64,000 nucleotides of DNA, from NCBI RefSeq assembly GCF_004023625.1, contig NZ_RPDJ01000016.1, positions 186,001 to 250,000 of the forward strand. The letters run 5' to 3'. The stretch's first letter is position 1. The number at the start of each line of letters is the position of its first letter. Below, in pieces: positions 34,644 to 44,611 of this stretch. The DNA is from Streptomyces cavernae. GTDB taxonomy: Bacteria > Actinomycetota > Actinomycetes > Streptomycetales > Streptomycetaceae. The position numbers and the translations under genes were made by a program. The notes beneath the pieces are model-generated. The model did not search any database, was not told the DNA's origin, and was given only the letters and a program-made list of their open reading frames with translations.

Positions 34644-35302
34644 CAGGCCTCGCTCCCTTCGGTGTCGTTGGCCTTCTTCGGGCCGGCGACGAAGGACTCG
34701 AGAGCGGCCTGGGTGAAGACCACGTCCTCGGAACGAACCACGTCGTACGTGTTCAGCTGGCCCGGCTCCAGGATGTGGACCTGGGGCAGGTTGCGGGCGG
34801 ACAGCCACCCGGCCTCGTCGGCGCGCTCGACGACCAGGAGCAGGTTCTTGCGCTCCGAGATCTTGCCGAACAGCGTCTTGGCGGCCTTGGTGGACGGGGT
34901 GTCGCCCTCGACCACGCCGGTGATGACGTGGATGCGGTCGTTGCGGGCCCGGTCGGTGAGGGCGTGGCGCAGGGCCGCGGCCTTCATCTTCTTCGGGGTC
35001 CGCTGCGAGTAGTCGCGCGGCACGGGACCGTGCACGACGCCACCGCCGGCGAACTGCGGCGCACGGGTCGAACCCTGGCGCGCGCGGCCGGTGCCCTTCT
35101 GGCGGTACGGCTTCTTGCCGCCACCACGGACTTCACCGCGGGTCTTGGTCTTGTGCGTGCCCTGGCGGGCAGCTGCGTTCTGCGCGACGACGACCTGGTG
35201 GATCAGCGGAATGCTGACCTTCTCCACGCCGAAGATCTCCGCGGGGAGCTCGACGGTACCGGCCTTCTCGCCTGCAGGCGAAAGGATGTCAACAGTGCTC
35301 AT
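34643..35302 (-). CDS. rplD: 50S ribosomal protein L4
   Basis: Tunnel-wall protein; in E. coli also the autogenous regulator of the S10 operon. The 219-aa product has the extended loop TRGEVRGGGKKPYRQKGTGR that reaches the tunnel. It lies 8 nt after rplC. Confidence 0.97.
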   Translation of the reverse strand: MSTVDILSPAGEKAGTVELPAEIFGVEKVSIPLIHQVVVAQNAAARQGTHKTKTRGEVRGGGKKPYRQKGTGRARQGSTRAPQFAGGGVVHGPVPRDYSQRTPKKMKAAALRHALTDRARNDRIHVITGVVEGDTPSTKAAKTLFGKISERKNLLLVVERADEAGWLSARNLPQVHILEPGQLNTYDVVRSEDVVFTQAALESFVAGPKKANDTEGSEA

Positions 35303-35310
35303 CGGTTACC

Positions 35311-35955
35311 TCAGGCCCCCTTGGCCGCGGTGCGGACCAGGACGAGGCCGCCGTTCGGACCGGGGACCGCGCCCTTGATGAGCAGCAGACCCTTCTCCGC
35401 GTCAACGGCGTGGACGGTCAGGTTCTGGGTGGTGACGCGCTCGTTGCCCATGCGACCCGCCATGCGGAGGCCCTTGAACACACGGCCCGGGGTGGCGCAG
35501 CCACCGATGGAACCGGGAGAGCGGTGCTTGCGCTGGGTGCCGTGCCCGGCGCCGAGGCCACCGAAGTTGTGGCGCTTCATGACACCGGCGAAGCCCTTGC
35601 CCTTGCTCTTGCCGGTCACGTCGACCTTGACGCCGGCCTCGAACACCTCGGCGGTGATCTCCTGGCCGAGCGTGTACTCGGAGGCGTCCGCCGTGCGGAT
35701 CTCGACGAGGTGACGACGGGGGGTGACGTCGGCCTTGGAGAAGTGGCCCTTGAGGGGCTTGTTCACCTTGCGCGGGTCGATGTCGCCGAAGGCGATCTGG
35801 ACGGACTCGTAGCCGTCGACGTCGTTCGTACGGACCTGGGTGACGACGTTGGGGCCGGCCTTGACGACGGTGACGGGAACAACGCGGTTGTTCTCGTCCC
35901 ACACCTGCGTCATGCCGAGCTTCTCGCCCAGGATGCCCTTGATCTGCTTAGCCAT
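35311..35955 (-). CDS. rplC: 50S ribosomal protein L3
   Basis: Assembly initiator near the peptidyl transferase centre. The 214-aa product opens MAKQIKGILGEKLGMTQVWD and contains the signature FAGVMKRHNFGGLGAGHG. It lies 17 nt after rpsJ. Confidence 0.98.
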   Translation of the reverse strand: MAKQIKGILGEKLGMTQVWDENNRVVPVTVVKAGPNVVTQVRTNDVDGYESVQIAFGDIDPRKVNKPLKGHFSKADVTPRRHLVEIRTADASEYTLGQEITAEVFEAGVKVDVTGKSKGKGFAGVMKRHNFGGLGAGHGTQRKHRSPGSIGGCATPGRVFKGLRMAGRMGNERVTTQNLTVHAVDAEKGLLLIKGAVPGPNGGLVLVRTAAKGA

Positions 35956-35972
35956 CTTCAGATCACCGCGCC

Positions 35973-36281
35973 TCAGAGCTTGATCTCGATGTCGACACCG
36001 GCCGGGAGGTCGAGTCGCATCAGAGAGTCAACGGTCTTGGGCGTCGGGTCGAGGATGTCGATCAGGCGCTTGTGGGTGCGCATCTCGAAGTGCTCGCGCG
36101 AGTCCTTGTACTTGTGCGGCGACTTGATGACGCAGTACACGTTCTTCTCAGTGGGCAGCGGCACCGGGCCCGCGACCGACGCACCAGTGCGGGTCACCGT
36201 TTCGACGATCTTCTTCGCCGAGGAATCGATGACCTCGTGGTCGTAGGCCTTGAGCCGGATGCGGATCTTCTGTCCCGCCAT
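35973..36281 (-). CDS. rpsJ: 30S ribosomal protein S10 / NusE
   Basis: Small-subunit head protein that also acts as NusE in antitermination complexes with NusB and NusG. The ATG at 36281 gives 102 aa (MAGQKIRIRLKAYDHEVID), with the signature HFEMRTHKRLIDILDP; the longer frame extends into the leader and is rejected. First gene of the S10 operon, with a leader of roughly 340 nt. Confidence 0.97.
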   Translation of the reverse strand: MAGQKIRIRLKAYDHEVIDSSAKKIVETVTRTGASVAGPVPLPTEKNVYCVIKSPHKYKDSREHFEMRTHKRLIDILDPTPKTVDSLMRLDLPAGVDIEIKL

Positions 36282-36894
36282 GGCTACTTCGTAGTCCTGT
36301 CTCTCGTAACGCTCTGGAACCCGGCTTCTTCGTGCCTCTTCTCCGACCCACGCGGTCGGGCGTGTCGCGCTCCCGCTGACATGGATGTCCCATCTGGTAC
36401 ATCCCTGCTTGGGAAGTGCGGGCCCTTCCGGAACCGCGGACCGGGGACGGCTGCATCCATGTGCGGCACGTGCCCACCGGGCGCCTGGCCGGTACCCCGC
36501 TGACACTTCCCGGAAGATTCCCGTACGTCCAGCTCACACGGAGCTGACGAGTACTGTGGGACTCGCTTCCGGTCCTCCCGGCGGGAGGCGCGCAGCATCG
36601 GCACTCGACCGAGCAACCCCGCTAGTCTGCCATACGGGGCATGGGGCTGGCCAATCGAGCCGAAGAGAGTACCCCGGGGGTGACGTGGGTCAAACCGGGG
36701 GCGCCGTTCACCGTAGCGAGGGGTGTTTCCCGACGTACGGTCCACGCGTCCGGGCCCCCGTCGACACCACTGTCGACCAGCGCACGCGCGACGCGCACTG
36801 CTCGCCACCCACCTGGTGCTCACCGCCCACCGGGTGCCTGCTTCATGGAGGCCACGGAGCGAGCAGGAAGAGCTTGCGTCAGCGCGTCGCCGTG
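36282..36894 (-). promoter_or_regulatory. S10 operon promoter and leader region
   Basis: This 613-nt gap has no credible gene. A weak promoter candidate lies at 36624-36654 on the minus strand (TTGGCC, 19-nt spacer, CAGACT), placing the RNA start about 335 nt before rpsJ. Downstream in the leader are an inverted repeat GGATGT/ACATCC (36382-36403) and the hairpin block shared with rpsL (36342-36366). The leftover part near 36840-36894 is the 3' flank of the preceding secreted-protein gene, where no clear terminator was found. Confidence 0.55.
36342..36366 (-). promoter_or_regulatory. Conserved leader hairpin block (rpsJ copy)
   Basis: In minus-strand RNA: CGACACG followed by CCCGACCGCGTGGGTCGG, a 6-bp stem (CCGACC/GGTCGG) with a GCGTG loop, 60 nt before the rpsJ start. 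It differs from the copy before rpsL (47673-47697) at one of 25 positions. Both are followed after a short gap by GTTCCAG. Confidence 0.7.
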
Positions 36895-37722
36895 TCAGCG
36901 CACGTCGATGTAGTCCGCCGCGCTGGTCGCGGGACCGGTCGTGGTGTTGCCGTAGTAGACCCAGCGGAAGGAGCCGTCGGCGGAGGCGGTGACCGTGGTC
37001 TTGAGTGCGCCGGTGCTGCTGGTGGTGGCCTTCTTGACCGTCTTGAAGGTGTCGGTGCCCTTCTCGCGGAACTGGAGGCTGACCGTGCGGCCGCCGTAGG
37101 CGCCGTACTTCTTGGTGCTCCAGTTCGCACGGGTCAGCTTGCCCGTGACGGTGATCTTCTTGCCCTTGGTGACCGGCTCCGGCGAGGCGTTGACGGTGGC
37201 CTTCGCCGCCCGCTTCAGCCGGACGATCATGGACCGCGTCTCGTACTCCTCGGCCTTGAGGCCGCCGTCGGCCTTGAACAGGCGCAGCGACACGGCGACC
37301 TTCCACGTGGTGGCATCGCTGTTGGAGTCGACGTGTTCCTGGCTCGGGTGCGGATCGATGTAGAGATTGCCCTCGCAGCTCGCCTTCTTGGAGCTCTGCT
37401 CGTAGCAGGTGTAGACGCCCGGCCCTATGTAGTTCTCCCCGGTGTCGGTCGCCGTCCTCAGGCCGCCGCGGTAGATGAAGGGATACGCGTCGTACCGGAA
37501 CGGGTCATCGGTGCTGTAGCCGGACGGCAGGGTGACGTTGAAGCTGAGGGACGGCTTCACCTCCTGCGACGTGCCCACCACGATCGGCTTGCCGCCGTTG
37601 ATGACGATGTCCGACACGGTGATGCCCGTGTCCGCCGCCTGGGCTGCCGGGGCGTTGAGCGCCGAGAGAGCCAGCGCTCCCGCCAACGCGGTCACAGCGA
37701 GCGTTCGTCTGCCTGTTCTCAT
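36895..37722 (-). CDS. Secreted protein of unknown function
   Basis: A 275-aa protein with a clear Sec signal peptide: RTGRR start, hydrophobic core and likely cleavage after APAAQA (about residue 29). The mature part is not recognised. Its second half (from about residue 170) has beta-rich, Ig-like character with VTGKLTRANWSTKKY and FRWVYYGNTTTGPATSAADY. Two Cys (YTCYEQSSKKASCEG) could form a disulfide. It is the only gene of its strand between the S10 and str operons in this accessory block. Confidence 0.8.
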   Translation of the reverse strand: MRTGRRTLAVTALAGALALSALNAPAAQAADTGITVSDIVINGGKPIVVGTSQEVKPSLSFNVTLPSGYSTDDPFRYDAYPFIYRGGLRTATDTGENYIGPGVYTCYEQSSKKASCEGNLYIDPHPSQEHVDSNSDATTWKVAVSLRLFKADGGLKAEEYETRSMIVRLKRAAKATVNASPEPVTKGKKITVTGKLTRANWSTKKYGAYGGRTVSLQFREKGTDTFKTVKKATTSSTGALKTTVTASADGSFRWVYYGNTTTGPATSAADYIDVR

Positions 37723-38048
37723 TCACACCTCTTCCTGGGGTGCCTGCATGAAGGGCGGCAGACTATCCAGTGACAAGATCATGTCTGCGCGGGGGTCCGG
37801 GATCCCGGGGTTCGGCCGCGGTCACGTCGGCGAGGAGCATCACCGTGGGGCCGACGGAGGCTGCCGTCGCCCGCCGTACAGGCCGGTATCGCCACCGGCC
37901 TGCCGGGGAGCACCACGATCGCTGCCCTGGACGAGCACCACGCGCCTGCGGTCGGCGGTGTGTGCCACGTCACATTCCTTCATGTCACATCACGCCGCCC
38001 CGTTCCGTCAGGGATGTGTAACCGCCTTCCTAGGAACGGGAGTTCACC
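37723..38048. other. Divergent promoter region with inverted repeat
   Basis: A 326-nt gap between the divergent secreted-protein and AhpD-like genes. Upstream of the latter are an inverted repeat CCCGTTCC / GGAACGGG (about 38000-38007 and 38034-38041) and a ribosome binding site GGGAG at about 8 nt from the ATG. The inverted repeat could bind a regulator. No credible gene was seen in the gap. Confidence 0.45.
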
Positions 38049-38522
38049 ATGGACGCTCGCTTGAACCTCTTCGGCAACCCGGCCGCGGCCAAGTTCTTCC
38101 GGTACATCAATTCGGCGGGCAAGGTGATCGGGGACTCGACGCTGCCGGCCGCGACGCAGGAGCTGGTGAAGATCCGAGCCAGTCAGATCAACGGCTGCGG
38201 TTTCTGCACCGACATGCACACCAAGGACGCCGCGCACGCCGGGGAGACCTCGATCCGCCTCAACCTGGTCGCGGCCTGGCGGGAGGCCAAGGTGTTCACC
38301 GATGCCGAGCGAGCGGCCCTGGAGCTGACCGAGCAGGGCACCCGCATCGCCGACGCGGCCGGTGGCGTCACGGACGAGGCCTGGGCGAACGCCGCCAAGC
38401 ACTACGACGAAGACCAGCTCGCCGCCCTGGCCTGCCTCATCGCCCTCATCAACGCCTACAACCGGGTGAACGTCATCGTCCAGCAGCCCGCCGGTGACTA
38501 CCAGCCCGGCCAGTTTGGATAG
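38049..38522 (+). CDS. AhpD/carboxymuconolactone decarboxylase-like protein
   Basis: A 157-aa helical protein of the CMD/AhpD superfamily. The redox motif is complete: Cys50-Gly-Phe-Cys53 in SQINGCGFCTDMHTKDA with His57 in the usual position, so peroxidase or disulfide-reductase activity is plausible. Family members accompany peroxide defence or sigma-factor loci, but none is adjacent here. A terminator-like hairpin follows at 38531-38564. Confidence 0.88.
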   Translation: MDARLNLFGNPAAAKFFRYINSAGKVIGDSTLPAATQELVKIRASQINGCGFCTDMHTKDAAHAGETSIRLNLVAAWREAKVFTDAERAALELTEQGTRIADAAGGVTDEAWANAAKHYDEDQLAALACLIALINAYNRVNVIVQQPAGDYQPGQFG

Positions 38523-38530
38523 CCGCCGGA

Positions 38531-38564
38531 CCCCCGGGCCGGGCCCCCTTGCCGGGCCCGGGGG
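38531..38564 (+). terminator. Terminator-like hairpin after the AhpD-like gene
   Basis: A 10-bp stem (CCCCCGGGCC / GGCCCGGGGG) with a 14-nt loop, 9 nt after the stop codon. The flanking sequence to 38600 repeats CCGGGCCCCTTGCCGGG, giving alternative pairings. Confidence 0.5.
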
Positions 38565-38769
38565 CCAGCCCACCGGGCCCCTTGCCGGGCCCCACCCTCA
38601 GTCCACGCCCCTCCCCCATCAACCGGCTGACCGAAAATGCACGCACACTCCGCCGGGAATCAGCCATTCCCCGACATGATCAAGCCACTAGCTGTCCGGA
38701 AGTTATGCGCCTCCTGCGTATATCGGGCACCTTGAGGCGACCGAAAATGACTGTTACCCGGGGGAACAT

Positions 38770-39966
38770 GTGAAACGCAGAGTGCCTGGCACAAGAACCA
38801 GCGCCGCGACGGTCGCTGCCGCGTTGGCCGTACTGGGCCTTGGTGCCCCGGCCTTCGCCGAGGACGCAGCGCCGCAGTCGGCTTCCAGCGCGTCCGAGAG
38901 CACACCCGACAGCGCGGCACTGAAGCAGACCGCGGAAGCGTACTTGCAGACGCGTGCGGAGACGGTGACCACCGCTTCGGGCCCTCGCCCCTTCCAGGCG
39001 ACCGGGGCGCCCAGTGTGCTGAGTGCCGCCACAGCACCCATGGCCGCCAGACTCCGCAGCGAATTCGCCGCGTTGGCCCAGAAGGGCCAGAAGTACAAGG
39101 AAGCCGACGGCGGTTACACCAAGGCCGAAGTCGACGTCACGGTGACCGACGCGACGACGGACGGCGACACGAGCACCGTGAACATCGTCGAGGACGGCCG
39201 CCTCTACCTGCCGTTCACGCAGGAGGAGGTGGCCGCGGGAGCTCCGGAGTACGAGGAGTACTCGCTGCCCCACACCCTGAAGTTCAACCGGGCCGCCGAC
39301 GGCAAGTGGCTTCTCGCCTCGGACAAGGCCCACACGAGCGGTGGCGTGGTGCCGAGCACCCAGGTCACGGAGCCGGTCGTGGTCGAGGAGGACGGCGGCG
39401 GCACGCCCGAGGAGGACGAGGGGGAGAAGGAGGGCCGCTCCACCCCGATGTCGCCGATGGTCAGCGTCACCCCCAAGGCCGCCGGCGCGCGCTACAACTA
39501 CAACAAGATGGTCGCCTACGCCGACAAGCACTGGAGGAACTACAACGACGCGTTCCGCAAGTACTCCACCGACTGCACGAACTTCATCTCCCAGGTCGTG
39601 TACGCGGGCGGCTGGGACCCCAAGGGCGGCGCCCTGATCGACCGCAAGAAGAACAAGTACTGGTTCTACGGCCCGACGACGTTGTGGACCAGCTACACCT
39701 GGGCGGGCGCCGAGAACTGGTACTGGTTCGCCAAGAAGCACTCGAAGCGCACGAAGATCCTCGGCAGCATTTGGCACATGGGTATCGCGGACGTTCTGCA
39801 GGCCGACTTCAACCGCGACAACACCATCGACCACACGATGGTCGTCACCAAGCTGTACCGAGGGATCCCCTACCTCACGTATCACACCTCGAACACGCAC
39901 AACAAAAGCCTGAAGAAGATCGTCGCCGACTACAGCGGCTCCTGGTGGTATGCCCACCGCACCTGA
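38770..39966 (+). CDS. Secreted amidase_6-type (putative cell-wall amidase) protein
   Basis: A 398-aa exported protein: signal peptide to about residue 30 (cleavage after APAFA), a linker and N-terminal domain (about 45-190), an acidic linker, then a C-terminal domain (about 240-398) matching the putative amidase domain family. YNYNKMVAYADKHW is followed by the predicted catalytic Cys269 in STDCTNFISQ and His355 in TIDHTMVV. The GTG start at 38770 directly follows an ATG in another frame. It probably cleaves amide bonds in peptidoglycan or a peptide outside the cell; the substrate is not known. Confidence 0.85.
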   Translation: MKRRVPGTRTSAATVAAALAVLGLGAPAFAEDAAPQSASSASESTPDSAALKQTAEAYLQTRAETVTTASGPRPFQATGAPSVLSAATAPMAARLRSEFAALAQKGQKYKEADGGYTKAEVDVTVTDATTDGDTSTVNIVEDGRLYLPFTQEEVAAGAPEYEEYSLPHTLKFNRAADGKWLLASDKAHTSGGVVPSTQVTEPVVVEEDGGGTPEEDEGEKEGRSTPMSPMVSVTPKAAGARYNYNKMVAYADKHWRNYNDAFRKYSTDCTNFISQVVYAGGWDPKGGALIDRKKNKYWFYGPTTLWTSYTWAGAENWYWFAKKHSKRTKILGSIWHMGIADVLQADFNRDNTIDHTMVVTKLYRGIPYLTYHTSNTHNKSLKKIVADYSGSWWYAHRT

Positions 39967-40009
39967 GCGGGGACGATGGCCCCGACGCAACGCCACCCAG
40001 GGAGGGGAA

Positions 40010-40432
40010 GTGCAGCGCAGATGGCTGCTCGGCGCCGTGGTCGCCATGACGATCACGGCCACCGGGTGCGGATCGGACGAGCCGGCCACGGCAGACGACA
40101 ACGGGGCCCGGCAGGCGGTGGAGTCCTACGTGGACGCCCTCAACTCCCGCGACGCCACCGGACTGATGCGCATCGGCGGCGTCCCGGAGGATCAGCGGGC
40201 GAAGGAGGAAGCCCAGCGGATCCTCGCGAAGAAGGGCGGCCGGGATCTGAGGATCGTCGATCTGAACGTCGACTACGACTTCGGCCCGGACGTGGGCTCG
40301 GCCAAGCTGGTGGCGGAGGCCAAGGCCGGAGAGGACCTTCGGGAAACGGTGACCGTCACGCGGGAAGGCGGCGCGTGGCATGTGGCGATCTTCGCCGACC
40401 GACCGTCTGACAAGTCGTCATCGGCGACTTGA
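40010..40432 (+). CDS. Small lipoprotein of unknown function
   Basis: A 140-aa protein from the GTG at 40010, which has GGAGGGGAA immediately upstream. Signal peptide with the lipid-attachment Cys20 in MTITATGC. The mature region (QAVESYVDALNSRDATGLMRIGG ... GGAWHVAIF) resembles the NTF2-like/lumazine-binding-like small lipoproteins, by pattern only. It is 44 nt after the amidase gene and likely cotranscribed; a strong terminator follows. Confidence 0.75.
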   Translation: MQRRWLLGAVVAMTITATGCGSDEPATADDNGARQAVESYVDALNSRDATGLMRIGGVPEDQRAKEEAQRILAKKGGRDLRIVDLNVDYDFGPDVGSAKLVAEAKAGEDLRETVTVTREGGAWHVAIFADRPSDKSSSAT

Positions 40433-40449
40433 CGAACCCGCTTGATGCC

Positions 40450-40480
40450 CGGGCCCCGACGACAACACCGTCGGGGCCCG
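40450..40480 (+). terminator. Terminator after the lipoprotein gene
   Basis: Perfect 12-bp stem CGGGCCCCGACG / CGTCGGGGCCCG with a 7-nt loop, 17 nt after the lipoprotein stop. Confidence 0.8.
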
Positions 40481-40685
40481 GCCTCGTTGTGTACCCACCC
40501 AACCCACTCGACGACGGCACCCACCCCCGCACTCCCCGGCCCGACGCCACCCCACGCCGCCCCACGTGCGAGTGAACTCCACATGTCCGGCATGGAACCT
40601 TCACCCCCTGACGGCCCTCTTCTGTGGTGATCAAAGGTGATCAGAACCTGAGGACGGCAGCGCCCCGAACCGCTGCGGGGAGCGG

Positions 40686-43043
40686 ATGGAGTGCTGCGGC
40701 ATGGGAGAGAGGTCTGTTCGGCGTGTCCGAACAGCGCGGGGGCGGACGCTCTGGGGGAGGACGGTCCAGGCACGGGCCGCAGTGAGCGAGGCCGTGGAGA
40801 ACGGGACCGCACAGAGCAGCGCTGCAGGGAGCACTACTCCACAGAGCAGCGCAGCACAGAGCAGGACCGTACAAAGCAGCGCCGCACAGAGCAGTACCGC
40901 ACAGAGCAGTACCGCACAGAGCGGGGCGGCCCACGGCGCGGCCGCACACAACACGTCAGCGGGTGGCAGTCGGACACCCAGCGGTAGCAGTCGGCGCGCG
41001 CTCCTGTTCGGGGGAGCCGTCGCCGCGGCCGCGGCCGCCGTGGGATGCGTGCCGGCGGCCCGCATCGCCTCGCGCACCGCCGCACCCGCACCCGCGCCCG
41101 CCACCGGCAGGCCCGCCGCGCAGTCGCGGCAGGCGCTGCTGATGCAGGTGCTCGCGCACCCGGACGACGACCTGTACTTCATGAACCCGGACAGCCAGCA
41201 CTCCCTCACCTCGGGGGTGCCGCTCGTCTGCGTGTACGTCACAGCGGGTGAGTCGAAGGGGAGGAACAAGTACCCCGGCAACCCTCGCCCTCGTCCCGAC
41301 AAGGCCGCCTATTCCTCGGCCCGCCACCAGGGCCTCAGACAGAGCTACGCCGTGCAGCTCGGGCTGCCGATCTTCACGTCGTGGGACAAGAGCGTGGTCG
41401 AACTGGAGGGCGGCTACCGCGCCGAGGTGAACACCCTGGAGCACCGGGGCCGCCGCGTGGAGCTGGTCTACCTCAACCTCGCCATGCACACCCCTCTCGG
41501 GCACATGGGCCTGCCCACGCTGTGGCGGCGGTCCGGCATCCGGCTGCGTACGGTGGCCGCCGAAGGCTCACCGCTCCAGTCACCGCAGTCGTACGACTAC
41601 GACTCCCTGATCAACGTTCTCGTCGGGCTGTTCAGGCGTTACCGCCCCACGCTGGTCCACACCCTCGACCCGGATCCGGACATCCAGGCCGGCAGCCGGG
41701 AGACCGCGATCCGCAACAGCGAGCAGGTCGGGTACTCGGACCACGCGGACCACACCGCCGTGGCCGAGTTCACCTGGGCCGCGCTGGCCCGCTGGTCCGA
41801 GGAGTCCCCGGGCGGCCCACCACCGTTCGTGGCCACCGCCTTCCGCGGCTACTACAACCACCACTGGCCCGAGAACCTCCCGCGCCAGGTGCTGCACGAG
41901 AAGGCCGAGCACCTGGTCCCCTACGGTGCCGACCCCTCGTGGCAGTGCGGCAACCCTGGCGGCTGCGGTGACTACAACGTCGGCGGGGACGCGCCCCTGC
42001 GCAGCTTCAAGAAGTGGGTCCGGTCCACGCACTACCGCTATCCGGGACCGCGAGCGGTACTCGCCGAAGGACCGGACGGCCGGCTGACCGCGTACGGCGT
42101 CCTCGGGATGCGGGCGGTGCGCTGGCGCGAGGGCGCGGGCGGCGGTTTCGGGGATCCGGTGGACCTCGGTGGAGGCCCGCTCGCGCCGGTCCTCGGCTCG
42201 GCCACACTGCAGGACGGACGGCAGTTGCTGTTCGGGCTGCGGCTGGCCTCGATCTCGGGGCGCGGCGGGCCGAACGTGCGGGAGATCGTGGTCCTGGAAC
42301 AGGCCCGGCCGGACGGCGCGTTCAAGGCGTGGAGCGGACTGGGCAACCCCGAACGCCATCCGGACCGGGGCCGGCGCATCGGCGTACCGGTGGCGGTGAC
42401 CGCGAAGGACGGTTCGGTCCACCTCTTCGTGCGCAACGCGGCACAGGGCATCAGCACCCGGGTGCGGGACGTGAACGGGACCTGGTCGGCCTGGCGGGAC
42501 CTCGGCGGCAGCCAGATCCAGGACGGCCTCACGGCGACCGTCGGCTCGGACGGCGATGTGCACGTCTACGGGCCCGGCCGGGACACGGTCCACCACTGGA
42601 CGCCGCGCGGCCCGGCCCCGCTGGACGGCCTGGCGGTTCCGGCGGACGCCGTCGCCGTCTCGGGCGAGCGCGTCTACTACCGCGCGCCCGTCTCGTCCTC
42701 CCTGATCTCCGCGTCCATCTCGCCCACTGGCGCGCAGTCGCACCCCGTGGTCTTCCCCGGCTACGGCCCGGTGTCCGCGGCGGGCGACTGTCTGCTGGGG
42801 CGGGGCCTCGACGGCCGGCTCCAGATGCTCTACGAGGGCAGGATCGTGCGCATGCCGGGTGCGGTCACGGCGGGTACGACGGTCACGGCGGGCTCGAGGG
42901 GCGCGGCGGTGAGTCTGGACGGCCCGGCACTGCGCATCACCCGCAACGGCCCGGCCGCCGTGGGTCTCGCCCCGGACGCCCGGCCATGGCTGTGGAGGCC
43001 GAAGAGCGACCGCCCCGCGGGCGGCACGGCCCGCACCGTGTAA
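40686..43043 (+). CDS. Tat-exported PIG-L deacetylase with repeat N-terminus
   Basis: A 785-aa protein (start at 40686 or at Met6, which has GGAG 7 nt upstream). Residues 40-80 are an AQSSTAQSS repeat. A twin-arginine lipoprotein-type signal follows (Arg103-Arg104, hydrophobic run, Cys121). The PIG-L/LmbE zinc deacetylase domain covers about 150-400, with H158-P-D160-D and H353-A-D-H356. From about 440 to the end come repeated WxxWxDLGG-like elements suggesting a beta-propeller lectin-like domain. PIG-L enzymes deacetylate N-acetyl-glucosamine conjugates; the extracellular substrate here is unknown. A Tat signal 100 residues from the start is odd. Confidence 0.85.
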   Translation: MECCGMGERSVRRVRTARGRTLWGRTVQARAAVSEAVENGTAQSSAAGSTTPQSSAAQSRTVQSSAAQSSTAQSSTAQSGAAHGAAAHNTSAGGSRTPSGSSRRALLFGGAVAAAAAAVGCVPAARIASRTAAPAPAPATGRPAAQSRQALLMQVLAHPDDDLYFMNPDSQHSLTSGVPLVCVYVTAGESKGRNKYPGNPRPRPDKAAYSSARHQGLRQSYAVQLGLPIFTSWDKSVVELEGGYRAEVNTLEHRGRRVELVYLNLAMHTPLGHMGLPTLWRRSGIRLRTVAAEGSPLQSPQSYDYDSLINVLVGLFRRYRPTLVHTLDPDPDIQAGSRETAIRNSEQVGYSDHADHTAVAEFTWAALARWSEESPGGPPPFVATAFRGYYNHHWPENLPRQVLHEKAEHLVPYGADPSWQCGNPGGCGDYNVGGDAPLRSFKKWVRSTHYRYPGPRAVLAEGPDGRLTAYGVLGMRAVRWREGAGGGFGDPVDLGGGPLAPVLGSATLQDGRQLLFGLRLASISGRGGPNVREIVVLEQARPDGAFKAWSGLGNPERHPDRGRRIGVPVAVTAKDGSVHLFVRNAAQGISTRVRDVNGTWSAWRDLGGSQIQDGLTATVGSDGDVHVYGPGRDTVHHWTPRGPAPLDGLAVPADAVAVSGERVYYRAPVSSSLISASISPTGAQSHPVVFPGYGPVSAAGDCLLGRGLDGRLQMLYEGRIVRMPGAVTAGTTVTAGSRGAAVSLDGPALRITRNGPAAVGLAPDARPWLWRPKSDRPAGGTARTV
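40806..40925 (+). repeat. 15-nt coding tandem repeat in the PIG-L gene
   Basis: About seven copies of CACAGAGCAGYRCCG, the last four nearly identical, encode AQSSA/AQSST pentapeptides. The unit preserves the frame. There is no start codon between it and the Tat motif, so either the repeat is translated or translation begins at a non-standard site. Confidence 0.85.
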
Positions 43044-43194
43044 CGGCGGACGGTGCAGCGGCGGCCCTCCGGTGCAGCGGCCGTGCAGCGGCCTGGCCGT
43101 GCGGCACCGTGGGCGCCCGCGCAGGCAGTCGGGCGGGCATCGTGCGCGCCCGGGCAGGCAGTCGGGCGCGCCAACCCACACCGTGCACAGCGAA

Positions 43195-43226
43195 AGGGCC
43201 CGTACGACCGAAGTCGTACGGGCCCT
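43195..43226 (-). terminator. tuf terminator with UUCG tetraloop
   Basis: Perfect 14-bp stem (AGGGCCCGTACGAC / GTCGTACGGGCCCT) closed in minus-strand RNA by UUCG, starting 40 nt after the tuf stop. It ends the str operon. Confidence 0.88.
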
Positions 43227-43265
43227 CTCCGATGCTCGCGCTGGAGCTACCGGGTCAGTTCAAGA

Positions 43266-44459
<1,194 letters not shown>

Positions 44460-44560
44460 TGGGGTCCTCCTGTGGAGTGGTTCTGTACGCCTTACTCATC
44501 GGCGCCAGGTGATCTTTGCTGGGGTGCCGGCCGCCGGGGTCGTCTCCCACGGAACCCGGG

Positions 44561-44586
44561 GATTAAACCCCGGCGGTCGGTGTCAA
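44561..44586 (-). promoter_or_regulatory. Possible tuf promoter with hairpin
   Basis: A perfect TTGACA (44581-44586, minus strand) lies in the fusA-tuf gap, but the best -10 (TTAATC, 44561-44566) is only 14 nt away. The -10 region is also the loop of a CCGGGG/CCCCGG hairpin. A dedicated tuf1 promoter between fusA and tuf1 has been described in Streptomyces, as I recall, which supports but does not prove this site. Confidence 0.35.
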
Positions 44587-44611
44587 GCCTAAAGCGTCTG
44601 AACGGGGTGCG

